42,031 nt of DNA, taken from the NCBI GenBank assembly GCA_009838075.1, contig VXSG01000006.1, forward strand, positions 1 to 42,031, given 5' to 3'. Both the position numbers and the translations under genes were made by a program. The notes under the pieces are model-generated. The model did no database searches, was not told where the DNA came from, and saw only the letters and a program-made list of their open reading frames with translations. This DNA comes from Boseongicola sp. SB0665_bin_10. Lineage in GTDB: Bacteria; Pseudomonadota; Alphaproteobacteria; Rhodobacterales; Rhodobacteraceae. Of this stretch, positions 18,582 through 27,550 are shown one piece after another (position 1 is the stretch's first letter; the number at the start of each line of letters is the position of its first letter).

Positions 18582-19285
18582 GCGAATGGGGCCCGAAGCG
18601 ATTCTGGAGCACCGTGTCCGTCGAGGCCTGCCCGGAGGGCTTCTCGGTCCGACTGGATGACCGTCCTGTCCGGACACCGGCGAAGCGCGCGCTCGTTTTG
18701 CCGACGCAGGCCATTGCCGGGCGTGTTGCAGCCGAATGGGACGCGCAGGAGGAACAGGTCGATCCCGCGACCATGCCCTGGACCCGTTCGGCAAATGCGG
18801 CCATTGACAAGGTTGCAACGCAGCGGCGCGAAGTCATGGACCATCTCGCCGGTTACGCGGGCACCGACCTGTTGAGCTACAGGGCTGCAGGGCCGGTCGA
18901 GCTTGTCCTGTGGCAGCGGGAGACGTGGGATCCATTGCTCGACTGGCTGGCATCTCGTCATGGCGTGCGCTTCGAGGTGACGCGGGGCGTGATGCCGGTC
19001 GAGCAGGATCCGGCGTGCGTCTCAAGGCTCGCGCAGGGCATGGAGTCGATGAGCAGCTTCCAGCTGACGGGATTTCAGGAACTCGTGACCCTCTCCGGAT
19101 CGTTCGTGATCGCGCTTGCCGTTGCAGATGGAGCGTTCCCTGTACAGGACCTTTGGTCGGCATCCCGCCTTGACGAAAGCTGGCAGGCCGAGCAATGGGG
19201 CGAAGATGTTGAGGCGGTCGAGGAGTCGGTACGCAAGATGCGTGCGTTCCTTCACGCCGCCGAGCTTTTTCGGCTTGCCGGATGA
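18578..19285 (+). CDS. ATP12-family F1-ATPase assembly chaperone
   Basis: This 235-residue protein belongs to the ATP12 family, chaperones that shield the F1 alpha subunit during ATP synthase assembly; in bacteria they are restricted mainly to alphaproteobacteria. Family blocks are FSVRLDDRPVRTPAKRAL, VAAEWDAQ, DPATMPWTRSANAAID and the C-terminal LSGSFVIALAVADG. ATG 18578 overlaps the previous stop. The HAD-phosphatase gene often present between the synthase and ATP12 is missing here. Confidence 0.9.
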   Translation: MSEWGPKRFWSTVSVEACPEGFSVRLDDRPVRTPAKRALVLPTQAIAGRVAAEWDAQEEQVDPATMPWTRSANAAIDKVATQRREVMDHLAGYAGTDLLSYRAAGPVELVLWQRETWDPLLDWLASRHGVRFEVTRGVMPVEQDPACVSRLAQGMESMSSFQLTGFQELVTLSGSFVIALAVADGAFPVQDLWSASRLDESWQAEQWGEDVEAVEESVRKMRAFLHAAELFRLAG

Positions 19286-19352
19286 GGCGGATTCGAGGCC
19301 TGCGACAAATTCCGAACAAGATTGTCCCGGTGCATTTTTGGGCGGCGCGGTC

Positions 19353-19382
19353 TTGACCTTGGGCACGGAATCCCCCCACATT
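19353..19382 (+). promoter_or_regulatory. Weak candidate promoter for aapJQMP
   Basis: TTGACC (19353-19358) is followed after 18 bases by CACATT (19377-19382), which has only three matches to TATAAT. It is the best promoter-like sequence in the 216-base gap before aapJ, but the support is thin. Confidence 0.22.
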
Positions 19383-19501
19383 CCGACTGTCAGGCGGAAA
19401 GACCGCCAAAGAGATCGTCGGGACGGGCCTCATGAGCCAGTTTCAGGATGATCGCCAACGATGGTGGAAACTCAGGAAGTGAAATCATGAAAGAGGAAAT
19501 C

Positions 19502-20521
19502 ATGCAAAAATCCGTATTCTATGGCGCGCTTGCTGCTGCGGTTGTCTTCGGTGGCGCGGCTGGTGCCGCGACCCTCGATGACGTCAAGGCACGCGGGAAT
19601 CTCAACTGCGGCGTGTCTACCGGCCTTGTCGGCTTTGCTTCTCCGGATGCCAGCGGCAACTGGGAAGGGTTCGACGTGGCGGTATGCCGTGCAGTCGCTG
19701 CAGCCGTTCTGGGCGACCCCCAGGCGGTTGAGTTCATTCCGACGACCGGCAAGACGCGTTTCACGGCGCTGGCGTCCGGCGAAGTGGACATGCTGGCCCG
19801 AAACACGACCTGGACCTTCTCGCGCGACACCGATCTCAAGCTCGACTTCATCGGCGTCAACTATTACGACGGCCAGGGATTCATGGTGCCCAAGGCGCTC
19901 GGCGTGACTTCAGCCAAGGATCTTGATGGCGCGACGGTGTGCATCCAGACCGGCACCACGACCGAGCTGAATCTCGCGGACTTCTTCCGCGTGAACAACA
20001 TCAGCTATGAGCCTGTGCCGATCGAGACGAACGCCGAAGCGCAGCAGCAATACCTGGCCGAAGCGTGTGACGTCTACACGACCGACGCGTCCGGCCTTGC
20101 CGCAACCCGCGCCTCCTTCGAGTCCCCGGGCGATCACGTGATCCTGCCCGAGATCATCTCGAAAGAGCCTCTCGGCCCGGTTGTCCGTCATGGCGACAAC
20201 GAATGGGGCGACATCGTCCGCTGGACCCTGAACGCCCTGATCTCCGCTGAAGAGCTTGGCATTACCTCGGCGAATGTCGGCGAGCTTTCGAGCGGCCCCA
20301 CCAACAACCCGGAAATCAACCGGCTTCTTGGCACCGAGGGCACCCTCGGCGACATGATTGGCCTCGATTCGGAGTGGGCCCAGCGCGCCATCATGGCGGA
20401 AGGCAACTACGGAGAGATCTTCGAGACGAACATCGGCGAAAACACTCCGGTTGGCCTCGCGCGCGGCTTGAACGCGCAATACACCGAAGGCGGCCTGATC
20501 TATTCGCCGCCGTTCCGGTAA
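19502..20521 (+). CDS. aapJ: General L-amino acid ABC transporter, periplasmic binding protein
   Basis: This is the periplasmic solute-binding protein of the AapJQMP/BztABCD importer, which takes up a broad range of L-amino acids. An N-terminal signal peptide (MQKSVFYGALAAAVVFGGAAGA) is cleaved near the A-A-T that opens the mature protein. The mature part begins LDDVKARGNLNCGVSTGLVG, followed by GFDVAVCRAVAAAV and RNTTWTFSRD, all typical. ATG 19502 fits homologues; ATG 19487, with AGGAAG seven bases upstream, would add five residues. A stem-loop follows the stop. Confidence 0.93.
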   Translation: MQKSVFYGALAAAVVFGGAAGAATLDDVKARGNLNCGVSTGLVGFASPDASGNWEGFDVAVCRAVAAAVLGDPQAVEFIPTTGKTRFTALASGEVDMLARNTTWTFSRDTDLKLDFIGVNYYDGQGFMVPKALGVTSAKDLDGATVCIQTGTTTELNLADFFRVNNISYEPVPIETNAEAQQQYLAEACDVYTTDASGLAATRASFESPGDHVILPEIISKEPLGPVVRHGDNEWGDIVRWTLNALISAEELGITSANVGELSSGPTNNPEINRLLGTEGTLGDMIGLDSEWAQRAIMAEGNYGEIFETNIGENTPVGLARGLNAQYTEGGLIYSPPFR

Positions 20522-20532
20522 GAAGTCACCAG

Positions 20533-20557
20533 GGGGCGCGGTCGAACACCGCGCCCC
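20533..20557 (+). other. Stem-loop between aapJ and aapQ
   Basis: GGGGCGCGGT (20533-20542) pairs perfectly with ACCGCGCCCC (20548-20557) around a 5-base loop, 11 bases after the aapJ stop. Only TT follows, so read-through is expected. Such elements often stabilise the binding-protein part of an ABC transporter mRNA, so that more AapJ than permease is made. Confidence 0.6.
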
Positions 20558-20667
20558 TTGCCTCAGCGTAGATTGGCACCCAAGACTGGCCATCGGGCAA
20601 AGCGCCGAAAGAGCGCGTCGCCCGGCGGTGCCGGATAGACAGGGGGGACAGGTTCGCCTTGGCGACG

Positions 20668-21927
20668 ATGACGGACCCGCCGCGTGAAAGCTTCCGGCTT
20701 TCAATGCTCATCTACGACACGCGATACCGGTCGCTTACAATCCAGGTCGTCGCGTTGTTCGCGTTCATGCTCCTCGTTGCATGGATCATTTCGAATACCG
20801 TCCAGAATCTCGCCAGTCTCGGCAAGGAGGTCGAATTCGGCTTCTTCAGCGAGCCGGCGAGCTATGACATCAACCAGAGGCTCCTGGACTACACGAGCCG
20901 CGACACGCATCTCCGCGCGTCATTCGTGGGGCTCCTGAACACCCTGGTCGTTGCGGTCCTGGGCTGCATAACCGCAACGATCGTCGGTGTCCTCGTCGGC
21001 GTCGCGCGCCTTTCCAGGAACTGGCTGATCGCCCGCATCATGACCGTCTATGTCGAGATGTTCCGCAACGTGCCCGTGCTGCTCTGGATCGTGTTCGCGA
21101 TGGCGATCCTGATCGAGAGCCTGCCTTCCCCGCGCGCCTTCAGGGGAGAGAACGCCACGCAGTCCCTGATCCTGAATGACAGCGTCGCGATCACGAATCG
21201 CGGCGTCTATGTGCCGGAGGCGCTGTTTTCCCGAAGCCTTGGCGACGTGCGCCTGTTCGGCGAAAGCTCGCTGCGCTTCGACGTGTCGCTTGACCTGATT
21301 GCGATCATCGCCGTTCTTGCCGCCTCGATCTTCGCCTTTCGCCGCATCCGGAACTGGGCCGAGCGTGTCCAGAACGAGACCGGAAACAGGCCCACGACCT
21401 GGTATTTCCAGGTCGCCGTGCTCGTCGTTCCGATCTTTGTCCTGCTTGCCGCGCTCGGGTTCCATCTTGGCAAGCCTGAATTGAAAGGCTTCAACTTCGC
21501 GGGCGGAACCCATCTCCGGAATTCTCTGATTGCGCTCTGGATCGCGCTTTCGCTCTACACGGCGGCGTTCATTGCCGAGATCGTGCGGGGCGGGATCCTC
21601 GCGATCTCGAAAGGCCAGACCGAGGCGGCCGGCTCGCTTGGTCTCAGGCCAAACCGAATCATGAGCCTCGTCATTCTCCCGCAGGCGCTTCGAGTGATCA
21701 TACCGCCGTTGATCTCGAACTACCTGAACCTGACCAAGAACTCGTCGCTGGCCATTGCGGTCGGTTACCTGGACATCACGGGCACGCTCGGCGGGATCAC
21801 GCTGAACCAGACCGGGCGGGAGCTGGAATGCCTCCTGCTTCTGATGCTCATCTACCTATGCATTTCGCTGACGATTTCCGTGTTCATGAACATTTACAAC
21901 AAGAGAGTTGCGCTGGTGGAGCGATGA
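20668..21927 (+). CDS. aapQ: General L-amino acid ABC transporter, permease AapQ
   Basis: This is a 419-residue inner-membrane permease of the His/Glu/Gln type. It has an N-terminal membrane segment, a large periplasmic insert, and the cytoplasmic EAA loop (EAAGSLGLRPNRIMSLVILPQALR) that docks on the ATPase. EMFRNVPVLLWIVF and the C-terminal NYLNLTKNSSLAIAVGY are family motifs. ATG 20668 is chosen; a TTG at 20659 is closer to the AGG at 20650 and is possible. Its partner AapM starts one base after the stop. Confidence 0.92.
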   Translation: MTDPPRESFRLSMLIYDTRYRSLTIQVVALFAFMLLVAWIISNTVQNLASLGKEVEFGFFSEPASYDINQRLLDYTSRDTHLRASFVGLLNTLVVAVLGCITATIVGVLVGVARLSRNWLIARIMTVYVEMFRNVPVLLWIVFAMAILIESLPSPRAFRGENATQSLILNDSVAITNRGVYVPEALFSRSLGDVRLFGESSLRFDVSLDLIAIIAVLAASIFAFRRIRNWAERVQNETGNRPTTWYFQVAVLVVPIFVLLAALGFHLGKPELKGFNFAGGTHLRNSLIALWIALSLYTAAFIAEIVRGGILAISKGQTEAAGSLGLRPNRIMSLVILPQALRVIIPPLISNYLNLTKNSSLAIAVGYLDITGTLGGITLNQTGRELECLLLLMLIYLCISLTISVFMNIYNKRVALVER

Positions 21928-21928
21928 C

Positions 21929-23266
21929 GTGAGCGATACATCCTTTGTCCGCACGGAAATGCTTGCCGAGCAGGATCCCCCGCCGACGTCGGTGGGAGTG
22001 ATCGGATGGCTGCGCGCCAACCTGTTCCCGAACTGGTGGAACGCAGTCCTGACCGTGCTCTGTCTTGCCGCGATCTGGTATGTCCTGTCGGGCCTCCTCG
22101 GCTGGACCCTCCGGTCCGTCTGGACCGCCGGCTCCCTGAGCGAATGCCGCGAGGTCATGATCGCGACATGGGGCAGCACGCATGGTCATGCCTGCTGGGG
22201 CGTGATCAACGATCGCTGGCTGCAGCTCCTCTTCGGGTTCTATCCGCCTGAACTGTACTACCGGCCGATCCTGGCGTTGCTGCTGCTGATCGCGGCGCTC
22301 GCACCGGTTCTCTTTGCCGACAAGGTGTCGCCAAGATTCCTGTACGTTACGGCAGCGTATCCGTTCCTGATGCCCTGGCTGATGTGGGGTGGATCCATCT
22401 GGACGCCGGTCGGAGTCGCCGCGGGCTTTGCCGTGGCCTATCTCGTTGGCCGGGCCCCTCGCGGGGCGGTGCCAGGGCTCGTCCTTGGCATCCTTTCCGC
22501 CATCGTCTGGTGGATGGCCTGGTTTGGATTTCCCGTTCAGGCGGAGGTCCTCGCTGCAGGGCTGGGCGAAGGCCTTGCCGCGATTTCGCCGGACACCGCC
22601 CCGTTCTGGCTGGAGACCGTTGAATCCCGGAAGTTTGGCGGCTTCATGCTCTCCGTCATGATCGGCGTCGTCGCCATAGGCTGCTCGCTGCCTTTGGGAA
22701 TCCTCCTCGCCCTCGGGCGCCAGTCGAACATGCTCATCGTCAAGGCGATCTGCGTGGGCTTCATTGAATTCATCCGTGGCGTGCCGCTGATCACGCTGCT
22801 CTTCGTGGCGTCGACGCTCCTCAACATCTTCCTGCCGCCAGGCACGAATTTCGACATCATCCTGAGGGTGATGATCATGGTCACCCTGTTTGCGGCCGCC
22901 TACATGGCCGAAGTGATCAGGGGCGGGCTTGCAGGCCTCCCGACGGGCCAGTACGAAGGCGCGGATTCGCTCGGACTGAACTACTGGCAGGCGCAGCGGC
23001 TGATCATCATGCCGCAGGCGCTCAAGATATCGATCCCCGGCATCGTTTCGACGTTCATCGGGATCTTCAAGGACACAACGCTGGTCTCGATCATCGCGCT
23101 TCTTGACCCGTTGGGCCTTTCGAACTCGATCCGTGCGGACACCGACTGGAACGGCATCTATTGGGAACTGTTCGCGTTCATTGCGCTGTTGTTCTTCATC
23201 GCCTGTTTCGGCATGTCCCGATACTCCATGTATCTTGAGCGCAAGCTCAAGACCGAAAACGACTGA
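21929..23266 (+). CDS. aapM: General L-amino acid ABC transporter, permease AapM
   Basis: This is a 445-residue second permease that pairs with AapQ. There are several membrane segments in the N-terminal half, an EAA-type loop (YEGADSLGLNYWQAQRLII) and the conserved FIEFIRGVPLITLLF. The start is GTG (21929), with GGAG about seven bases upstream; an open frame back to 21908 has no start with a ribosome site. aapP begins 12 bases after the stop. Confidence 0.92.
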   Translation: MSDTSFVRTEMLAEQDPPPTSVGVIGWLRANLFPNWWNAVLTVLCLAAIWYVLSGLLGWTLRSVWTAGSLSECREVMIATWGSTHGHACWGVINDRWLQLLFGFYPPELYYRPILALLLLIAALAPVLFADKVSPRFLYVTAAYPFLMPWLMWGGSIWTPVGVAAGFAVAYLVGRAPRGAVPGLVLGILSAIVWWMAWFGFPVQAEVLAAGLGEGLAAISPDTAPFWLETVESRKFGGFMLSVMIGVVAIGCSLPLGILLALGRQSNMLIVKAICVGFIEFIRGVPLITLLFVASTLLNIFLPPGTNFDIILRVMIMVTLFAAAYMAEVIRGGLAGLPTGQYEGADSLGLNYWQAQRLIIMPQALKISIPGIVSTFIGIFKDTTLVSIIALLDPLGLSNSIRADTDWNGIYWELFAFIALLFFIACFGMSRYSMYLERKLKTEND

Positions 23267-23278
23267 AGGAGGCTGACT

Positions 23279-24082
23279 ATGGCCGAGAGCATCCACGACA
23301 CCGTGGTCGAACGCGAGATCGATCGCAGAAAGATGCGCGTCTCCGACGAGGTCGCGGTCCAGATCACGGGCATGAACAAGTGGTTCGGCATGTTTCACGT
23401 GCTGCGTGACATAGACCTGACAGTGCACAAGGGCGAACGCATCGTGATTTGCGGCCCGTCCGGGTCGGGCAAGTCCACGCTCATTCGTTGCATCAATCGC
23501 CTGGAAGAGCATCAGACCGGGCAGATCATCGTCGAGGGAACGGAGCTGACGAGCGACCTCAAGAACATCGACAAGATCCGGTCCGAGGTCGGGATGTGCT
23601 TCCAGCACTTCAACCTGTTCCCGCATCTCACGATCTTGGAGAACTGCACCTTGGCTCCGATCTGGGTGCGCAAGATTCCGAAGCGGGAGGCCGAGGAAAC
23701 GGCGATGCACTTTCTCGAGAAGGTCAAGATCCCCGAACAGGCCGAAAAGTACCCGGGCCAGCTTTCCGGCGGCCAGCAGCAGCGGGTCGCGATCGCGCGC
23801 AGCCTCTGCATGCGGCCGCGGATCATGCTTTTCGACGAGCCGACATCCGCCCTTGATCCGGAAATGATCAAGGAAGTTCTGGACACGATGATCGAGCTTG
23901 CCGAAGAGGGCATGACCATGCTCTGCGTGACTCACGAGATGGGCTTTGCCCGGCAGGTCGCGAACCGTGTCATCTTCATGGACGACGGCCAGATCGTGGA
24001 GCAGAACGAGCCGGAAGAGTTCTTCAACAACCCGAAATCGGATCGCACGAAGCTGTTCCTGAGCCAGATTCTCGGCCACTGA
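23279..24082 (+). CDS. aapP: General L-amino acid ABC transporter, ATPase AapP
   Basis: This 267-residue ABC ATPase powers AapQM. Walker A is GPSGSGKST (59-67), the Q-loop is Q109, the signature is LSGGQQQR (162-169) and Walker B is [14 protein letters not shown] (182-195). The H-loop histidine is in CVTHEMGFA. The first 25 residues are a polar extension seen in Aap/Bzt homologues. AAGGAGG precedes the ATG. It is the last gene of the operon and faces the convergent sixA gene 75 bases away. Confidence 0.95.
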   Translation: MAESIHDTVVEREIDRRKMRVSDEVAVQITGMNKWFGMFHVLRDIDLTVHKGERIVICGPSGSGKSTLIRCINRLEEHQTGQIIVEGTELTSDLKNIDKIRSEVGMCFQHFNLFPHLTILENCTLAPIWVRKIPKREAEETAMHFLEKVKIPEQAEKYPGQLSGGQQQRVAIARSLCMRPRIMLFDEPTSALDPEMIKEVLDTMIELAEEGMTMLCVTHEMGFARQVANRVIFMDDGQIVEQNEPEEFFNNPKSDRTKLFLSQILGH

Positions 24083-24157
24083 GGCGAGAAGCCCTCGTCG
24101 CGGTGCCTCCGCCGATCAGGGGTCGTCCGCAAGCGGCATCAGCGTTTCGTGCGGCTG

Positions 24158-24661
24158 TCACTTCAGTTCGCGGGGCACGACGAAGTCCAGGACCCTGCCG
24201 CTGCCCCAACGCACCAGCGCCCAGCTTTCGGCATCGAACTCGATTACCGCAGTCGCGGCCGTCGGGTAGTCATGGAACCTGTCGTGCCTGGGCGGCTGCG
24301 CGACGATTCGGTTCGCGAAGTCAGCGAATCCCGGATTGTGGCCGATCAGCATGACCCTGGGGGCAGCCTGCGCGCGCAGGACTCCCAGAATGGTGCTTGC
24401 ACTCGCGTGAAAGAGTGCCGTGTTGCGTTCCAGCACCGCTGCTTCGGGCATGGCTGACGCCATGCCCTCCCATGTCTCCACGGTGCGCCTTGCACCCGAG
24501 ACAACGACGACTTCCGGCACGTATCCTCGTTCGACCAGCCACCGCGCGATCAGCGGCGCCGATTTCCGGCCTCGGCGAGCCAGGCTGCGGTCGAAGTCAT
24601 CCAGCGCGGGATCATCCCATGAAGATTTCGCGTGCCGCGTCAGGATCAGAGTGAGTGTCAC
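24158..24661 (-). CDS. SixA-like histidine phosphatase (phosphoglycerate-mutase-like fold)
   Basis: This is a 167-residue protein of the histidine phosphatase superfamily, SixA branch. The catalytic motif is TRHAKSSWDD, with phospho-accepting H10, and the second catalytic histidine is H108 in LIGHNP. R60 is probably part of the phosphate pocket. E. coli SixA removes phosphate from phosphohistidine proteins; the substrate here is not shown by sequence. The start is GTG and overlaps the upstream gene's stop by four bases (GTGA), so the two are translationally coupled. Confidence 0.85.
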   Translation of the reverse strand: MTLTLILTRHAKSSWDDPALDDFDRSLARRGRKSAPLIARWLVERGYVPEVVVVSGARRTVETWEGMASAMPEAAVLERNTALFHASASTILGVLRAQAAPRVMLIGHNPGFADFANRIVAQPPRHDRFHDYPTAATAVIEFDAESWALVRWGSGRVLDFVVPRELK

Positions 24662-25296
24662 GGATGAAACGCCTTCATGTGGTGGGCCGACTGCATCTCC
24701 ATTCTGGGATAGTTGCGTCCCAATGGGCAAGAGCGGCGCACGGCGCATCCCCGGGCCATGCAGGTCTGGCCTGCGTCCGAGTCAAGATAGGCATGGCAGG
24801 CAGGAAGGTCATAGCGGTCGCTGACGAGCGCCGAGACCGGACAGGCCGCAAGGCAGGGTTTTCCCTCGCATGAATCGCAGGGACGGGGTGGCGGCGCCGG
24901 GAGGTCCAGCAACTCGGGCAGCAGGACGGCGCCTCTGTAAGACACGAGGAGGCCGGCACGGGCATGGACCAGGAGCAGGACCGGCGAGACGAACGCGTGT
25001 CCGCTCCGGAGCGCCCAGCGGGTGAATGGTCGTGTCGGCCTGCCGAAGGGAAGCAGCACCCGGCCACCTGCGTCCGTCGCGATTCGCTTGACCACGCGCG
25101 CGGACCAGCGATCCACGGGATCGGGCTTGCCGTCGCCGAATTCGGGGGATGCCGTCACGTGGGGCCAGAATCCGGGCTCCGCGGGGCCGAGGAGCACGAT
25201 GGTTCCCTCCCCGATGCCGTCAGCGGGTTCCGCGTGAAGCAGCCCGAACACGTCCAGTCGTTCCGAGCGGGCCGCCTTCGTCACTTCCTTGATCAT
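24658..25296 (-). CDS. Ferredoxin-like Cys-rich protein of unknown function
   Basis: This predicted 212-residue soluble protein has a C-terminal metal-binding region. C140, C143, C148 and C152 form CxxCxxxxCxxxCP, and a second set, C167, C179, C184 and C190, is also followed by proline at the last Cys. That suits one or two Fe-S clusters, somewhat like the C-terminal ferredoxin part of QueG, but the preceding 135 residues are not recognised. ATG 25296 is chosen; a GTG at 25344 is possible, and no clear ribosome site was found. It is coupled to the SixA-like gene, suggesting a joint role. Confidence 0.7.
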   Translation of the reverse strand: MIKEVTKAARSERLDVFGLLHAEPADGIGEGTIVLLGPAEPGFWPHVTASPEFGDGKPDPVDRWSARVVKRIATDAGGRVLLPFGRPTRPFTRWALRSGHAFVSPVLLLVHARAGLLVSYRGAVLLPELLDLPAPPPRPCDSCEGKPCLAACPVSALVSDRYDLPACHAYLDSDAGQTCMARGCAVRRSCPLGRNYPRMEMQSAHHMKAFHP

Positions 25297-25372
25297 CGCG
25301 GGTTGCCGAGCGGTGTCGCTGGCCCCAACTCGACCTCGCTGCACGTGACGCGGATTGTGTGGATAGATGCCG

Positions 25373-27136
25373 TCATTGCGCTTGGCGGGACAGCATCTCC
25401 ACCATGCGGTCCCGCATCACGAACTTTTGCGGCTTGCCCGAGATGGTCATCGGGATCTCCTCGACGATGCGGACATGCCTGGGGATCTTGTAGTGCGCGA
25501 TCTGCTCCCGGCAGAATTCCCTGACCGCGTCTTCCGTGAGTGACGCGCCTGGCTTCGGAATGATCCAGGCGCACACTTCCTCGCCGTATCTCTCGTCCGG
25601 GATGCCAAACACCTGCGCCACCGAGACATCCGGATGGCGAAACAGGAACTCCTCGATCTCGCGAGGATAGACGTTTTCGCCGCCGCGGATGATCATGTCC
25701 TTCACGCGGCCGACGATCGAGCAGAAGCCCTCGTCGTCCAGGGTCGCAAGATCGCCAGTGTGCATCCAGCCGTCGACGATGCTTTCGCGAGTCTGCTCCT
25801 CGTCGCCCCAGTAGCCCTTCATGACCGCGTAGCCGCGCGTGCAGAGCTCGCCCCGCTCGCCGACGGGGACAACGTTGCCATCCGGGTCCACGATCTTCAC
25901 TTCAACATGGGGGTGCACGCGGCCGACCGTGGCGCAGCGCTTGTCCAACGGGTCATCGACAAGGCTCTGGAAGGAGACGGGCGACGTCTCGGTCATGCCG
26001 TAGCAGATCGTCATCTCGCGCAGGTTCATGCGCGTCGTGATCCGTTCCATGACTTCCGTCGGACAGGGTGCACCGGCCATGATGCCGGTGCGCAGGGAGC
26101 CGAGGTCAAGGCTCTCGCTCTCGATCTCCTCCAGCATGGCGACGAACATCGTCGGCACGCCATAGACCGCCGTGCAGCGCTCCTCGGACAGGGCCTGAAG
26201 GGTTGCGCGCGGCTCGAATGCCTCGCCCGGGAAGACCATCGCCGCCCCCTTACTCACCGCGCCCATGACCCCCATCGCCATGCCGAAGCAGTGATAGAGC
26301 GGCACCGGAATGCACAGCCGGTCCGCATCCGACAGCCTGATGCGGTCGGTCACGAAACGCGCGTTGTTGACGACGTTGAGGTGAGAGAGCGTGGCTCCCT
26401 TCGGCGCACCCGTGGTGCCGGACGTGAACTGGATGTTGATGGCATCGTCCGGGCTGAGAGAAGCGTCGATGGCCTGAAGGCGCTGCCGCTGGGCCGGGCC
26501 GCCAAGACTGCGCACCTCGTCGAAGGTGAACGCGCCCGGCCCGGCATCCGCACCCGTCACGATCACGCATCCGAGTGTCGGAAGCCTTGCGGCGTCGAGC
26601 CGGCCAGGCTCGCAGGCTTCCAGTTCCGGCGCCAGTTCGAGGATCATCGAGAGATAGTCTGACGACTTGAACGACGGCGTCAGGACGAGCGCCTTGCAGC
26701 CGACCTTGTTGAGCGCGTATTCCAGCTCCCCGATCCGGTATGCCGGATTGACGTTCACCAGGATCGCCCCGATCCGGGCGGTGGCGAACTGGGTCAGGAC
26801 CCATTCGTACCTGTTGGGTGACCAGATCCCGACACGGTCTCCCCTCCGCAGTCCCAGGGCAAGAAGTCCGGATGCAACGGCGTCGATCTCCCTGCCGAAT
26901 TCGTGGTAGCTCAGCCGCTCGCCGCTGCCGCGGAAAACCAGGGCATCCCTTGACCCGTGGCGTGACACTGCCCTCCGAAACAGCTGCGGGATCGTGACGC
27001 GTTCCAGATCTGCGGTCGTCTCGCCCCGGACGTAGGATCGCCCGTTGAGTGGCGCTCCCGAAGCGGCGGCTGCGGAGTCGCGAGGCGGGCATGTTCCCAA
27101 GGCCTGGTTCGAAAGGCTCTCGATCGGGATCGACAT
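25373..27136 (-). CDS. AMP-binding acyl-CoA synthetase (ACSF2/fatty-acyl-CoA ligase type)
   Basis: This 587-residue enzyme belongs to the ANL superfamily, activating a carboxylic acid with ATP and transferring it to CoA. The P-loop is TSGTTGAPKGAT (238-249), YGMTETSPV (379-387) is the adenylate motif, and GWMHTGDLA (456-464) and GRVKDMIIRGGENVYPREIE (476-495) form the hinge region. The catalytic lysine is K568 in ISGKPQK. Similarity is highest in my recollection to medium/long-chain fatty-acyl-CoA ligases of the ACSF2 group; the acyl substrate is not determined. AGGAGA lies five bases before the ATG. Confidence 0.88.
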   Translation of the reverse strand: MSIPIESLSNQALGTCPPRDSAAAASGAPLNGRSYVRGETTADLERVTIPQLFRRAVSRHGSRDALVFRGSGERLSYHEFGREIDAVASGLLALGLRRGDRVGIWSPNRYEWVLTQFATARIGAILVNVNPAYRIGELEYALNKVGCKALVLTPSFKSSDYLSMILELAPELEACEPGRLDAARLPTLGCVIVTGADAGPGAFTFDEVRSLGGPAQRQRLQAIDASLSPDDAINIQFTSGTTGAPKGATLSHLNVVNNARFVTDRIRLSDADRLCIPVPLYHCFGMAMGVMGAVSKGAAMVFPGEAFEPRATLQALSEERCTAVYGVPTMFVAMLEEIESESLDLGSLRTGIMAGAPCPTEVMERITTRMNLREMTICYGMTETSPVSFQSLVDDPLDKRCATVGRVHPHVEVKIVDPDGNVVPVGERGELCTRGYAVMKGYWGDEEQTRESIVDGWMHTGDLATLDDEGFCSIVGRVKDMIIRGGENVYPREIEEFLFRHPDVSVAQVFGIPDERYGEEVCAWIIPKPGASLTEDAVREFCREQIAHYKIPRHVRIVEEIPMTISGKPQKFVMRDRMVEMLSRQAQ

Positions 27137-27195
27137 CGCGTTCTCCTCGCGTGACGAGCGAGTCTTCGTTCACTTCAACGGTATTGGCAGCCGGT

Positions 27196-27225
27196 CTCGC
27201 GTTCAACCCACGGTTCAGCGACATT
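27196..27225 (+). repeat. Imperfect 30-base direct repeat, copy A
   Basis: It matches copy B at 28734-28763 in 24 of 30 positions. The two copies lie on either side of the toxin-antitoxin genes. It could be a remnant boundary or chance. Confidence 0.3.
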
Positions 27226-27525
27226 GCTTCTGCGCTTGGCAAGATGAACAGGCTGTCTGGGTGCGACACCTCCTTCGGTAGTTCCGATGGAACACATGCC
27301 GCCGGCTGGAAGGGTCGGGCCCGGCCGCGTGGAACGTGTGTGGGGGATCTGGGCGGGGCGCGGTTCTCGGTTGATGGCGGCACGATCTCGCCGAAGCCTT
27401 GAAAACAGGGCGTCCGAGGCTTTGGCTCGAGACCGGAATCCCGCCCTTTCGCGACTCCGGCTGCACGCTACGGTGTGCTTTTGCGGATTCGCCGTTGACC
27501 AATTTCGGAGGTGCTGATCTTGACG

Positions 27526-27550
27526 CACGAAAATCTTCACTTTCGTGAAG
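27526..27550 (+). other. Two overlapping, mutually exclusive hairpins
   Basis: CACGAAA (27526-27532) can pair with TTTCGTG (27541-27547), or CTTCAC (27535-27540) can pair with GTGAAG (27545-27550). The shared right arm means only one can form at a time. It lies 263 bases before the antitoxin start; its function is unknown. Confidence 0.35.

Noticed and set aside
21884-24079. A 731-codon minus-strand open frame opposite aapM and aapP
   Set aside because: Antisense shadow of identified transporter genes; the translation is Asp/Arg/His-rich and low in complexity.
25634-26662. A 342-codon plus-strand open frame opposite the acyl-CoA synthetase
   Set aside because: The minus-strand synthetase has complete ANL motifs; the plus frame is an Arg/Ala/His-rich shadow.
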